Shown here in pieces: positions 10,862-21,379 of a stretch of DNA of 64,000 nucleotides (its first letter is position 1; every line of letters begins with the position of its first letter). The stretch is from NCBI GenBank assembly GCA_018894105.1, contig CM032131.1:18891578-18955577 (forward strand). The letters are read 5' to 3'. The DNA comes from Jacaranda mimosifolia (taxonomy: Eukaryota > Streptophyta > Magnoliopsida > Lamiales > Bignoniaceae). A program made the translations under genes and the position numbers. The notes below the pieces were generated by a model, which did no database searches, was not told the DNA's origin, and saw only the letters and a list, made by a program, of their open reading frames with translations.

Positions 10862-13612
10862 TGTGACGCCCCACTTAGGATAACCCCTAAGCTGAGATGC
10901 CACCAATTCAGACTTAAAACCATTACATACAAAATAACTGATATGCCTATAAAATTTACAAGTCTCCCAAATAGCAATCTGATACATCAACAGTTCAATC
11001 TTAACTATGTTCAGGTACAAGCCCAAAACATCATCTCATAGAACACAATATATATATACATGCCATAAATCTTAAATTCAAATTTGACATATCAAAAAAT
11101 CTCTAGGTCAAGCAAAACGATTAGGTGAACCTATATGTATATATAATCACATAATCTATTACAAAATAGATCCTCCAGGCCAAGCTATAAGCTCATGTAC
11201 TTTGTCTGGGAAAAATCAAGAATAATAGAAGGGGTAAGTCCAAAGGACTTAGTGAGGGAAAGTATACAAGCAGTTAAATGGATCTGTTTAAGAAGTAGTA
11301 ATTCAAGAGAATATCAACTGGCATGATATAACAAATGAAAATACAAATATGCTAGATCCTAAACATTATCAAACTCAACAATTGGAAATGTCTCCGTCCT
11401 TATCGTTCCATGATCAGAGTAAAACGGAGCAAAACAAATCCAAGCAATATATGCAATCCAAGTAAATCAGAGCATAGCATCCATATCTGATTATTCTTAT
11501 CCCTCTGTAACAATACAGTAATCCAAGCATGACAATTCGGTAGTAATAGTAGTCCAAGCATGACAGCTCAGTAGTAACAGTAATCCAAGCATGACAGCTT
11601 GGTAGTAACAGTAATCCAAGCATGACAGCTTGGTATAGGCACTTGACCTAATAGTTTTCCCTTTTATGTATCTTCTAATACAACCAATGAATAATTTACC
11701 GACAAGGCCGCACAATGTTATACAGAATGCAAACAAGTATGCCGGCAAGGAAAAATAAATAATAACATAGAACAATTCAAACATACCGGCTAGGAAAAAT
11801 AAATAATAACATAGAACAATTCAAACATGCTGACAAGGCAAGTCATCGATATACAGAACGGATTCAGGTATGCCGACAAGGCCAAATAACTTATATATAG
11901 AACAATTCATATATGCCGACAAGGCGAAGCAAAGTGAAGCAAAGAATATGCAGAATGGATTCAGACTAGACAATAATAGATAAGCAATGATTGTTCTTGG
12001 TGCCAAAACGGATACCATCAATTTTAACCAAAGCAAAATTAAGGAATTCAGTTAATCAAAGATATCCAAGCAAATCAGGAAACAATCACTTCCCAGAATA
12101 ACATATAAGCGTATACAAGACAATTACAAAATTGGTAGACCCTCACCTCAATAGCCACAGAAATGCTATCACAGTGTACAAATCTGTGGGACCTAACTCC
12201 TCATCACCTAACCAAAAGATCGAATTTACTGTCAAAATCCTTGTTTTGACTCTATATCAATAATTAAAGGGGTAACATTCTACTATCGGTCATTATACAC
12301 TTAATAATATATTTTAGGGCTCAATTTCGATCTTATCGATAGGTGACATGTTAATTACGCTGTTGATATTATAATATTTATGAGAGTTATATTCACTTCA
12401 ATAAAATTAGATTCCTATTTACAATTACCCTTGCAACGTTATACAAAATCGATTATAATAGTCCAACTATCATTAATAATCCAATTTTGTCACTTCGGTC
12501 TCAATCACATAAAATTAGGGTCTTAATCATCTAATTAACTTAATTAACTAAGACCATCATATAATATTACACATTCGGGTCCACTAGGCTTATATAATTA
12601 TACATACATTTCTCAATTCTTGGTCCCGTATCATATCTTCCATATCATTTCATATCATAATACAAAATTTGTAAGAGTAATAATATTACAAGAGATTTAA
12701 TCCCGATTCCAACTTTTTACCTAAAATCTTATTGTTGAAGCTCAATCTCTACAATCTAACACCACCAGTGCGTTCAACGCGACGAGGAGAGAGAATTATC
12801 TCTGAACCGCCACTGCACCATTGTGCACCACCGCTAGAGTTAGTCACCACTACCACTATCAGACACGTCTCGACTCCATAAGTCCAATGCCCAAGTTAAT
12901 TTCTTAATTTGCTGCTGAATTGAACGTGAATTTTAGCCATGATTGCTCAGCGCCACCACTCGCCGCTGTTGCTTTCTTCTTTAATTCTGTCGTTGCCAAA
13001 GGTCCAAACCAAGAATCAAGCACACCAAATAGTCCCTTAAGCTGAACCCTACAAGAAACACCATCCAAACCTAAGCTTCCACAGCTGCTCTGCGGCGTTC
13101 ACCACTCGTTGCCTTGACTTGGTCTAGATCTTTAGCTTTTTGGTGGCCCACTAGTCAGAACAGGTTGTATGTGGTATCAATGGGTTCCTAAGGAGGTAAG
13201 GAAGACATTGGTTGTTGTAGTTTTCTGTTTCGGGCTGTCATCAGTGATGATCATCGGAGAAGAAGAGAGTGGTTCGTGGGCGGAAAATGAAGAAATTAGG
13301 AAGGGGGGAAATGCTATATAAATAACAACTTTTGAAAATCCTAAATTGACCCCCAATAATTCATTCCATCCTTCAATTAAACCCCCATAAATTCCAATTG
13401 CATTCCAATCAGCCCCACAACTTGTTAGTGCCTCAAATTTGCCCACTTGACCTAAAATAATTCTATGTTGACCCCTAGAACTTTTAAATTATAATACAAT
13501 TAAGTCTTTCCTATTGATATTTTAAGCCCCAAAACTTTAAAAAAATTAATAAAATTAACAAATAAAGATAATGATATAATTCTACCAATTATGTGTTTTT
13601 TGGGGTGTTACA
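10862..13612 (-). mobile_element. Long solo LTR, family member 1, inside the MULE transposase
   Basis: It starts TGTGACGCCCC and ends GGGGTGTTACA, so both ends give TGTRACRCCCC read inward and the whole is TG...CA. Flanks are ATATG (10857-10861) and ATCTG (13613-13617), a 5-bp duplication with one mismatch. The transposase frame resumes across it. It shares AAGTCCAAAGGACTTAGT and the 'gacctaactcctcatcacctaacc' type segment with copies at 53804 and, inverted, 61436. No gag or pol is present, so it is a solo LTR or LTR-sized derivative. Strand is set so that the copy at 61436 is plus; the true transcription sense is an inference. Confidence 0.7.
11516..11950. repeat. Minisatellites inside long LTR 1
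   Basis: At 11519-11635 there are four copies of a 31-bp unit containing TCCAAGCATGACAGCTTGG. At about 11690-11940 a second array of about five looser units contains GAACAATTCAAACATGCCG and ACAAGG. The arrays lie in the same relative part of the LTR as the different array in copy 2 (54470-54800). Confidence 0.75.
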
Positions 13613-15285
13613 ATCTGCATCAACATTTTCTTCAAAGAGAACATCATCTATACATGCATTCCTACTCTCATCCTCACTCTTCTACTCTATGTCCTTAGTC
13701 TCATCATGTAAGTCATCACACTCCTGCCCATCTAGATTTAAATTGTCCTCATCCATGCCTAAATTTTCAAAGAAACTCCCAAATGTTTCATTAGTTTGAG
13801 TATGTAAATGTGGAGAGGTAGGTCAGCCACATGGGTATCATTCTCAAAGGATTAATTTTCAGAGGATTCATTCTGAGAGGCTTTATTTTGGGAGGATTCA
13901 TTTTCAGAAGATTCATTTAATTGAGCTTCTGTGACATGATTTCAGGTTCAATCAGATGAGATTCATGTTAGGAAGTATGTCTATATCAGCACCATGTTCA
14001 TCCCCTACATCATGATCACTATCCCTATTTGGAGTTAAACAAGTAACTTCATCATACATGTTATCATTTTCTACCATAAAACAATCATTTGCAGGAGTTG
14101 TATTCATTGAATTAGAAGGTTATTGGCTGCTCACAAAGTCACTGTCTACCACAGCACAATCAACATATATGCAGATCTCTCTATTATTTACTTTAACATA
14201 GCTCATGCACAAGTTTTAAAATTCACTATCATTCCTCAATAATTTAAAGCCATTGTTCAATTTAACATAATATCTTCTAGATTTCTCCAACTCCAATCTA
14301 TCGCAGAACATAATCATATTTCACAATCTAGCCCCCAATATACTTGGCTTCAAGAACTAATATAAACTCACCTCCACACAAAATTGCTACAGTAACATAC
14401 CCTAAGTTCAAGTTTTCAACATACATGCAAGGAAGGGGAAAAAAAGTCAATGCAACACTAGACCAAAAAATGGTAGAAAATAATATCAACTCAACTAAGA
14501 AAATAACTAGGACCACATAAAGAGGGACCACAAACATAAAAATGCAGTGGAAGATTCCCAAAATGCGTCTTTTCAAAGAAACAAGAAGAAAATTATTTTC
14601 TTTAAAATATTAGTCACATTTTACAAAAAAAGACAGCAAACTCAAACATTTTTCAACATCAAACTCACAATACATCTAAAGAAAACCCTAAACTCACCTT
14701 ACAGAGGAGGGGGCACACTCACGTGTCTTTGCACACGCTTGAAAACCATGTTCCAAAACAAAATCTTTCTCTACCAGGTTACAATTTAACAGGTTGCACT
14801 CTAGGGTTTTTCTGTGGGTTCGAGAATGGGAGAAGAGTTGGGGATTTTCGAATGTGGGTACTTGGGATTTTTCATAGGTGTAACATGTGTTTTCTTCTTT
14901 TAATTTTTGTTTTCTATTTCAGGTTTTTAGTTTTTAATTTTTAACATTTTTCTATTATGAATAATCCAGAATTTGATGATGTGGCTTATGTCTGCCACTA
15001 GGATGGTGACATGGGAATTGGTGTACATGTGGCTGATCTATATGGATAAAAAGGACACAAAAGGGGCTGATGTGGATAAATAATGCCACATGTTGTGAAA
15101 GCCCCAAAATTTTCATCACAGGCCACATTTTCTACAATTTCAGGCGTTTTGTCCTCAAATTGTGGCAAATTGTATTGAATGTGCTAAAATTCTTGCTGGA
15201 GTGGACCAAATTGAAAAACAAAAATTATTAATATCATCTTTTCACAGAACGGCATAATTAGAGGACCAAAATTGTATTTTTTCCA

Positions 15286-15564
15286 TTTGAGGTTCTACAT
15301 GTTCACCAATTTAATTAATATAAATTCACACCCAATTCACGTACTTCAGTTCAAGGAACATTGTCAATAATAAAGAATGAAGACGCTTAAAATGTCTCCA
15401 TTGACGACTAATTTGATTTTTGTCCCGAGGTCCAAATTTCAGCATCAGAAAGAAGAAAGTACAAAAATTAAAAGTAAAATCCTTACCTTGTTTGGTTTCT
15501 TCAATCGACTGCTGGCATAAGAAACAAAATTATTTCTTCTCTATTTAACGTTTTGCAAATATTT

Positions 15565-15601
<37 letters not shown>

Positions 15602-16141
15602 GTTATAGTGAAGCACACGGTAATGATGATGTTCTGAAATTAGTGGGGAATAGTGATAATATTTACATCATTACTCCTTTTTTCTTGTTAATTATTAGTT
15701 AAAAGAAAAAGCTACAGCTACAATTGCATCGAATTAATCCTATTCAATTTACAGTAGTCAAAAGCAAGGTTCGTTTAAGCCTGACTTCTCATGCAAGCAC
15801 ACCACATAATAGTCCAACATCCTCTACCTCCTACAACTATTCCATTAAGAATATCAGTTACCGGATACAAAATTGGGCCAGCATATCCATGTAAGAGGTC
15901 ACAGTCTCTAGAGGAGAGGATTTATGCAAAACTCTGCCGAAGACAAAATATCCCGCTCATTCTTAAAGACCATTTCGATCTTAAGATCGAAATTCTCTAG
16001 CATATATCTCACAGTTATATCCAAATCTTCACGCTCTTCAGAGTTCGGACTAATCTTCATCCACATGAAACTTAACTATCTTATCCTTTTACACATATCA
16101 AGATTTTCTTTTCTCACCTCTCAACTCCAATCTCCCACAGA
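15286..16141. other. Spacer with CA/TA microsatellite
   Basis: After the MULE target duplication the sequence is unique-looking. At 15568-15601 there is a (CA)n run passing into (TA)n. At 15950-16070 the minus strand has an open stretch (SPNSEEREDLDITVRYMLEN) ending in a stop; I do not recognise it and would not call a gene. Confidence 0.4.
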
Positions 16142-16481
16142 TGCGAACCTAATTTATGCATCAACCAAAATATAAACAACAAACTGGGAAATAAAACTGA
16201 AATTGCCAGAGAATATATAGTAAGTTCTTTGATAATAATTCTTATCAGAAAAAATCCCCACTTTGTGGAGTTTACATTGAAATATTTATATACAAGGATC
16301 CCTCTTCCAATATTGGAGGCGATTTTGACCTTATTTTGAACACTTAGGTCCACTAAATTAGTAACCACCTAAAATCTAAGGATTTTTAATTACCAATTCC
16401 TACAAATCTATCATGAGCGGAGATATGGTCTTATCCAAATCCTGCATTATGTGGAGGTGACTTTGATATTGTAGTATCACA
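16142..16481 (-). mobile_element. Solo LTR, copy 2 of the short family
   Basis: A second copy of the 2518-2870 LTR in the same orientation. Plus-strand ends are TGCGAACC and GTAGTATCACA, and the minus strand begins TGTGATACTACAATATCAAA. The minus-strand TATA region is TTGTATATAAATATTTC. It differs from copy 1 by scattered substitutions and lacks copy 1's C-rich insertion. Flanks ACAGA and TTTAG are not a duplication. With copy 1 it brackets 13.3 kb that contains no retrotransposon genes. Confidence 0.55.
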
Positions 16482-17940
16482 TTTAGACCCAACCCAACCC
16501 AACCCAAACCCAATCAAATTATTTTAAATCCAACCCAATCCAACCCAAAATGAATTGGGTTGGGTTGGGTTTTAGTGGATTGAATATGAGTTGAGTTTTA
16601 ATGGGTTGAATGGGTTTTGAATGTAAATGGGTTGAATGTGGTTTCTATATAATTCAACCCAATTTCAGCCCCAAAATTATCCTTCCATTTTCTCATTCTC
16701 TCAAGATCATACGCTTCTTTATTTTTATTTCTATAACACTTTAAAAATGAAAAAAAATATAATGAATTAAAAATTAGATAAATTATGTATCACCGATTAA
16801 TCATTTACGATTTTTCCACCTCATTTAATTTTAAAATATTAATTTATTAACTTAATTCGAATGAATTAATCAAGTAATGTTTTGCTTGAGATTATGATCT
16901 AAAAATTGATTATATCATTATTTGGTTTATAAACTCCAATTTTTTATACAAAAATTTAGCCAGTTAATTTTATAGCCCCCAATTTTTTTCAACTTTGCAA
17001 TATGAAAATAAATAAAAAATTATTTTCCTTTTTCTTTTTATAATTTTTACAAACTACCAAAATATTAATATGTAAACACAACAAATTTATTGTGTAGTGG
17101 TAGCATGTGAGAGGACAGATTGCGACCGTCCATTTCATTTCCTTTCCCTCCACATGAAGAAAGGGCCCCAACTTTATTTTTATTTTTAGTTATAATATTT
17201 CAAAAATAAAAAAATTAATTATATTTCAATATTTTTTGAGTATTTTATTTAAAAATAATAATTTAGGTAGATATAAGAATTTAATTTAAATGATTTATAT
17301 TTTTTAAAAAGACATATTTTTCAAGATATATGCATATTTTAATTGTTTTAAAATGATAGTGATACTTTTATGTCAAATCGAATTTGAATTTGATCATTGT
17401 AATAAACGATAATGAACTAGATTGAAAAAATTAAAAATAAAATAAATAGTACTTTTTCAAATATTGACTAAATATAAAAAGTAAAAAACAAAAAATAAAT
17501 ATGAATAGTATAGTAAATATTTTGTTGGGTACAATGTAAACATTTTGTACTAAAAATTTAAAATATTTTATATAATTATGTTTTATTCATTTAACAAGAT
17601 TATTATTTTGTATTAAAAGAAAAAATATAAATATTATAAAATAATAAGTAAATTATATGTTTACATAATTTGATTTGATTTTACATAATTAATGAGGATT
17701 TAATAATAATTAATTAACATATGTCAAATAAAAATAAAAAGATTATAGTTTAATAAAATAATATAATAATGTATTTAGCAAAAAGTTTACATTTTTTTTG
17801 TATTGGACCCGCCCAAATCCGACCCAACCCGTTTTCAACCCAACACATTTTCAACCCATAACTTTCAACCCATTTTGAGCCCAACCCATTTTGAACTCAA
17901 CTCATAACCAACCCAACCCATCCATTTGCCACTACTAATC
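16482..17940. repeat. Non-autonomous repeat with AACCC-rich ends
   Basis: The left end is a run of ACCCAACCCAACCCAACCC and the right end repeats CAACCCATTTT and AACCAACCCAACCC, finishing near CATTTGCCACTACTAAT. Between them is about 1.1 kb of very AT-rich sequence without open frames. The GTGGCAAATGG terminus (read on minus) is common in plant hAT-like repeats. The motif is AACCC, not the plant telomere TTTAGGG. Confidence 0.45.
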
Positions 17941-17942
17941 AC

Positions 17943-18145
17943 ATTTGATGCAGTTTAAATCCTCTATTTCAATTTATGTTCCATCTTGTATTCCATTTCA
18001 TGGATATATAATACGTGTATTAAATATTTTCTTATAAAAATAATTAAATGAGAATCAGATACACTTGACATATATACATCAAGTTGGAATAGGAGATGAA
18101 ACACGAAATGGAATAGAAGATCCAAAGTGCATTTGATACCTAAAT
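17943..18145. mobile_element. About 200-bp palindromic MITE
   Basis: The left arm (ATCCTCTATTTCAATTTATG, TCCATCTTGTATTCCATTTC) and the right arm read in reverse (GATCTTCTATTCCATTTCG, TCCTATTCCAACTTG) form an imperfect inverted repeat around an AT-rich centre. A related half is seen near 28790-28900. No coding content. Family not assigned. Confidence 0.45.
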
Positions 18146-18322
18146 TAATTAGAGTTAACAATGCAAGAAAATGTGCAAACCTTTTCTCTGGAATAACATA
18201 TTTTGTTTGTTTGATTATATTTTCATTTTTTTGTCTTTTATTTTTTTGTTATATCAAATAGCTAAAAATACATTTTTTTATTTTTTTAAGTCAAAATATT
18301 TTTTCTATTTTTATAAATACAA

Positions 18323-18677
18323 TACTAAAAAAACTAAATATCTCCTACGAAATTAATTTCATAGCTGTAGCTACAAATTATACCTATGATTTTTGTAGCA
18401 AATGTAATTTCTTTTAATTATAATAAACAAAAATTATAAATTATCAATCACAATGTTATTCGTTCGAAGCATAACAGATTACTTATGAGTTATTTGTAGA
18501 AAAATTAATATATTTGCAAAAAAGAATAATAATTAGCTACGGTTTGATTGTAGCAAGAATCGGCTACAAAAACATCAACTTTTAACTTGTTTAAGAAAAT
18601 TCCGTGGCCCAAACTATGAATTTTTAGCATCAGCTATGAATTAATCAGTGTAGTTGATACCCTTTCTTTTTTAAGTG
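18323..18677. mobile_element. CACTA-type MITE, member of a pair
   Basis: The right end read inward is CACTTAAAAAAGAAAGGGTA and then TCAACTAC. The left end is TACTAAAAAAACTAAATATC. It matches 27795-28166 along its length, including GTAGTTGATACCCT near the right end. Both copies have CAA to the left and ATA to the right, so exact borders and any 3-bp duplication remain uncertain. Confidence 0.45.
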
Positions 18678-19078
18678 ATAGTCATTATTTTAAAATTAAG
18701 CCATTGATTTTATCAAAAAGTAAAATCCACATCACAATTTGATATGATGCGCTACAAATCTAAAAATAATTAATATTCACTAATTATTTAAGAGCTAATT
18801 TTTCTTTTTATTCTCAAGTGGCGATGCATTAACCCAGAATAAATTTTACAATATTAATATCTTATCCCAATAAATATTTGACTTATGAAATATATATATA
18901 TACATATATATATAAAGAAAAAAATCTTTAAATGATAAAAAAAAAATCATGTGAAGCCCAAATATTCCGTGCTCTTGGCATATTCTGCATGAGTAATTAT
19001 GACCATGACAATAAAAAAAAAACAAAAAAGTAGGAAAGATATATCAGTTAATTAGGATAAAATCCCTTTACCTACTTT
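18678..19078. other. AT-rich spacer
   Basis: Nothing supported. It contains a short TATATA run near 18890-18915 and poly-A runs near 18945 and 19015. Confidence 0.4.
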
Positions 19079-19447
19079 CATTTTACACTTTACTCCCCAC
19101 TTGATTTTCTAAACACTAAACTCCCTACTTTTTTCAAAACTTTAGGAATCACTCCCCAAATATTTGAAAAAGACTTAAATACCCTTATACTTAGCCAAAA
19201 TAACAAAAAAAAAACCAGCAAATGGCGGTTTTCTTCTTCCCACTTCATCAAATGACAACTTTTCTTCAAACGCACGTTTTTTTTTGTTTGGAAACCGTTT
19301 TCTCCTTTGAAGAACAAAAGGCGCGAAAAACAGCATCTCGTCTGCCAACAAAATGCTGTGAACGAAAGAGAGACCGGGAAAGGAAAAACGAAATCGACGC
19401 AAGAAGGGGGGAAAAAAAAAAGCCCGACTACTCTGCAACTTGTGAAA

Positions 19448-21232
19448 ATGGAACAATCAGGAGCACCAACAAGGAGCGAAAAACATAAGGAAAAGAACAT
19501 GGTTCAGAAAGGTATGTTTTCTGCTACTCATTTAGTGGACTTTGCTTTCTTTCAAATGTGTGTATTTTTCAGTTTTATAAGTTTTGCAAATAGATTTTCT
19601 CATCTTTCTTTGTTTGAACTCTTTTTTAGTTGTTAAAAACTTTAACTCATTTTTTATATATATTATTTTTGTTGTAATATTTAAAAATCTCTTATTTGCA
19701 CTTGAAAGGCATGAAAGTTATACTTCACTTTCTTGGGATTTATACTTCTTATACCTGAAATTATACATTGAAATTATCTGAAAATAGTAGTACATAATCT
19801 GTTTGTGTAAAGTACATTTTACAAGCAACTGTAGTACAAAATATTGAAGTTTTCAGTACATATTGTCTGAAAGTATAGTATATAATTTGTGTATTTGAAG
19901 TACATTTTAGAAGCAACTGTAGTACAAAAATACTCAACCTTTCAGTACACATTATCTGAAAGTGTAGTATATAATCTGTGTATTTGAAGTACATTTTAGA
20001 AGCAACTGTAGTACAAAAATACTCAACCTTTCAGTACACATTATCTGAAAGTGTAGTATATAATCTGTTTGTGTAAAATACATTTTAGAAGTAACTGTAG
20101 TACAAAAATATTCAACATTTCAGTACACATTATCTGAAAGTATAGTATATAATATGTGTATCTAAAGTACATTTTAGAAGCAATTGTAGTACAAAAGATT
20201 TAAGTTTTCAGTGCACATTATCTAAAAGCGGTAGTATATAATCTGTTTGTCTGAAGTATATTTTAGAAGCAACTGTAGTACAAAACATTCAAGCTTTAAG
20301 TACATATTATCTGAAAGTGTAGTATATAATCTGTGTATCTAAAGTAAATTTCAGAAATAACTGTAGTACAAAACATTCAAGCTTTAAATACATATTATCT
20401 GAAAGTGTAGTATATAATCTGTGTATCTAAAGTACATTTCAGAAATAACTGTAGTACAAAACATTCAAGCTTTAAGTACACATTATCTGAAAGTGTAGTA
20501 TATAATCTGTGTATCTAAAGTACATTTCAGAAATATCTGTAGTACAAAATATTCAACCTTTCAGTATATATCATCTGAAAATGGTAGTGCATAATTTGAG
20601 TATTTGAAGTACATTTTAGAAGCAACGGTAGTACAAAATATTCAACATTTTAGTACACATTATCTGAAAATGGTAGTACATAATTTGAGTATCTGAAATA
20701 CATTTTAGAAGCAATTGTAGTACAAAATATTTAACCTTTTAGTACATATTATCTGAAAGTATAGTATATAATCTGTGTATCTAAAGTATATTTTAAAAGC
20801 AACTGTAGTACAAAACATTCAAGTTTTCAGTACACATTATCTGAAAGTAGTAGTATATAATCTGTATATTTGAAATATATTTTAAAAGTAATTGTAGTAC
20901 AAAACATTCAAGATTCAGTACACATTAGCTGAAAGTGGTAGTACATAATCTGAGTATCTGAAGTACATTTTAGAAGCAACTGTAGTACAAAATATTCAAC
21001 CTTTCAGTACACATTATCTGAGTGGTAGTATATAATTTGTGTATCTGAAGTACATTTTACAAGCAACTGTAATACAAAATATTCAATCTTTCAGTACACA
21101 TTATCTGAAAGTGGTAGTATATAATTTGTTTATATACTAATTTTTCTTTATTTGATTGCAGCAAAAGCAAGACATAATGAGGTCTGCTCTCGTTGCTCCC
21201 CCAATATTTTTAGGCTAAATTGGAGCATGTGA
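19448..21232 (+). CDS. Possible two-exon micro-gene in the left arm
   Basis: A speculative model. An ATG at 19448 opens MEQSGAPTRSEKHKEKNMVQ, and then AAAG|GTATGT at 19511/19512 is a strong donor. After the tandem array, a pyrimidine-rich stretch and TTGATTGCAG at 21161 form a strong acceptor. Joining keeps the frame and gives about 44 residues ending KARHNEVCSRCSPN...SM at TGA 21230-21232, with one CxxC. The intron of 1650 bp would be almost wholly repeat units. No known family is recognised. The alternative is chance splice signals in a decayed fragment. Confidence 0.2.
19750..21135 (+). repeat. Tandem array, about 16 units of ~85 bp
   Basis: Each unit reads roughly GAAGTACATTTTAGAAGCAA, CTGTAGTACAAAATATTCAA, CCTTTCAGTACACATTATCT, GAAAGTGGTAGTATATAATC, then TGTGTATCT. 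Units differ by scattered substitutions and 1-3 bp indels, so the array is not freshly amplified. Some near-identical neighbours (for example about 20300-20530) point to recent local duplication. The frequent GTAC tetramer makes each unit partly self-complementary. Confidence 0.9.
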
Positions 21233-21379
21233 AATTCAAGATGGGGTCAAATTATTTTGATGCATTGAAGAAGACTCCTTTTTATATATACATGGATATG
21301 ATGTTATGTTGAAGCACCATTCAATTAAAGTGAAATATCGTAGCGAGGTTTAGTACAATATGTGGGAAATCAAGTACAA

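Larger units (their letters stand above)
8110..14400 (-). pseudogene. MuDR-type transposase (mudrA-like), broken
   Basis: Read on the minus strand from about 14400. The N-terminal MULE region shows GGEFILVLEAKYIGG and RRYYVKLNNGFKLL, followed by an acidic stretch (ESEDDITWDSEVG at about 10750). The catalytic core follows at 10090-9830: IGIDGCHLSGPHKGVFLTA (first Asp), FISDKQKGLI (second Asp) and AEHRFYVRHL. A zinc knuckle CGHCKSEGHNFKTC lies near 9020-8980 and a Lys-rich tail at about 8120. Several in-frame stops occur (for example after FKRGR and RHL), and a 2.75-kb LTR separates the N-terminus from the core. It should encode a nuclear DDE transposase; this copy cannot. Many track-length plus-strand frames here are antisense shadows. 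Confidence 0.85.
5605..15285. mobile_element. Mutator-like element (MULE), two convergent genes
   Basis: Long terminal inverted repeats define it. The left end AGGAAAAATGTAATTTTGG (5605) pairs with the right end, which on the other strand reads TGGAAAAAATACAATTTTGG (15285). Flanks are TGTGAGGTT (5596-5604) and TTTGAGGTT (15286-15294), a 9-bp target duplication with one mismatch, as expected for Mutator. Similarity between the arms extends about 300 bp, but the left arm is broken by an insertion at 5643-6240 and by about 400 extra bases near 6400-6795. Inside are a plus-strand GRF zinc-finger gene near the left arm and a minus-strand transposase from the right arm. An LTR element lies inside at 10862-13612. 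Confidence 0.85.

Noticed and set aside
15791..16070. Overlapping frames on both strands that might be an exon
   Set aside because: No recognisable domain and no splice-linked partner; left as unassigned spacer.
16488..17930. ACCCAACCC runs resembling telomere repeat
   Set aside because: The unit is AACCC, not CCCTAAA/TTTAGGG, and it sits at both ends of an AT-rich repeat.
19090..19500. 136-codon minus-strand frame rich in Phe and Leu, plus overlapping frames
   Set aside because: It crosses the terminal inverted repeat and CT/GA-rich DNA; composition explains the open frame and no family is recognised.
19750..21135. Regular direct repeats resembling a CRISPR array
   Set aside because: Units are ~85 bp, adjacent without unique spacers, in plant DNA and mirrored by an inverted array; this is a transposon minisatellite.
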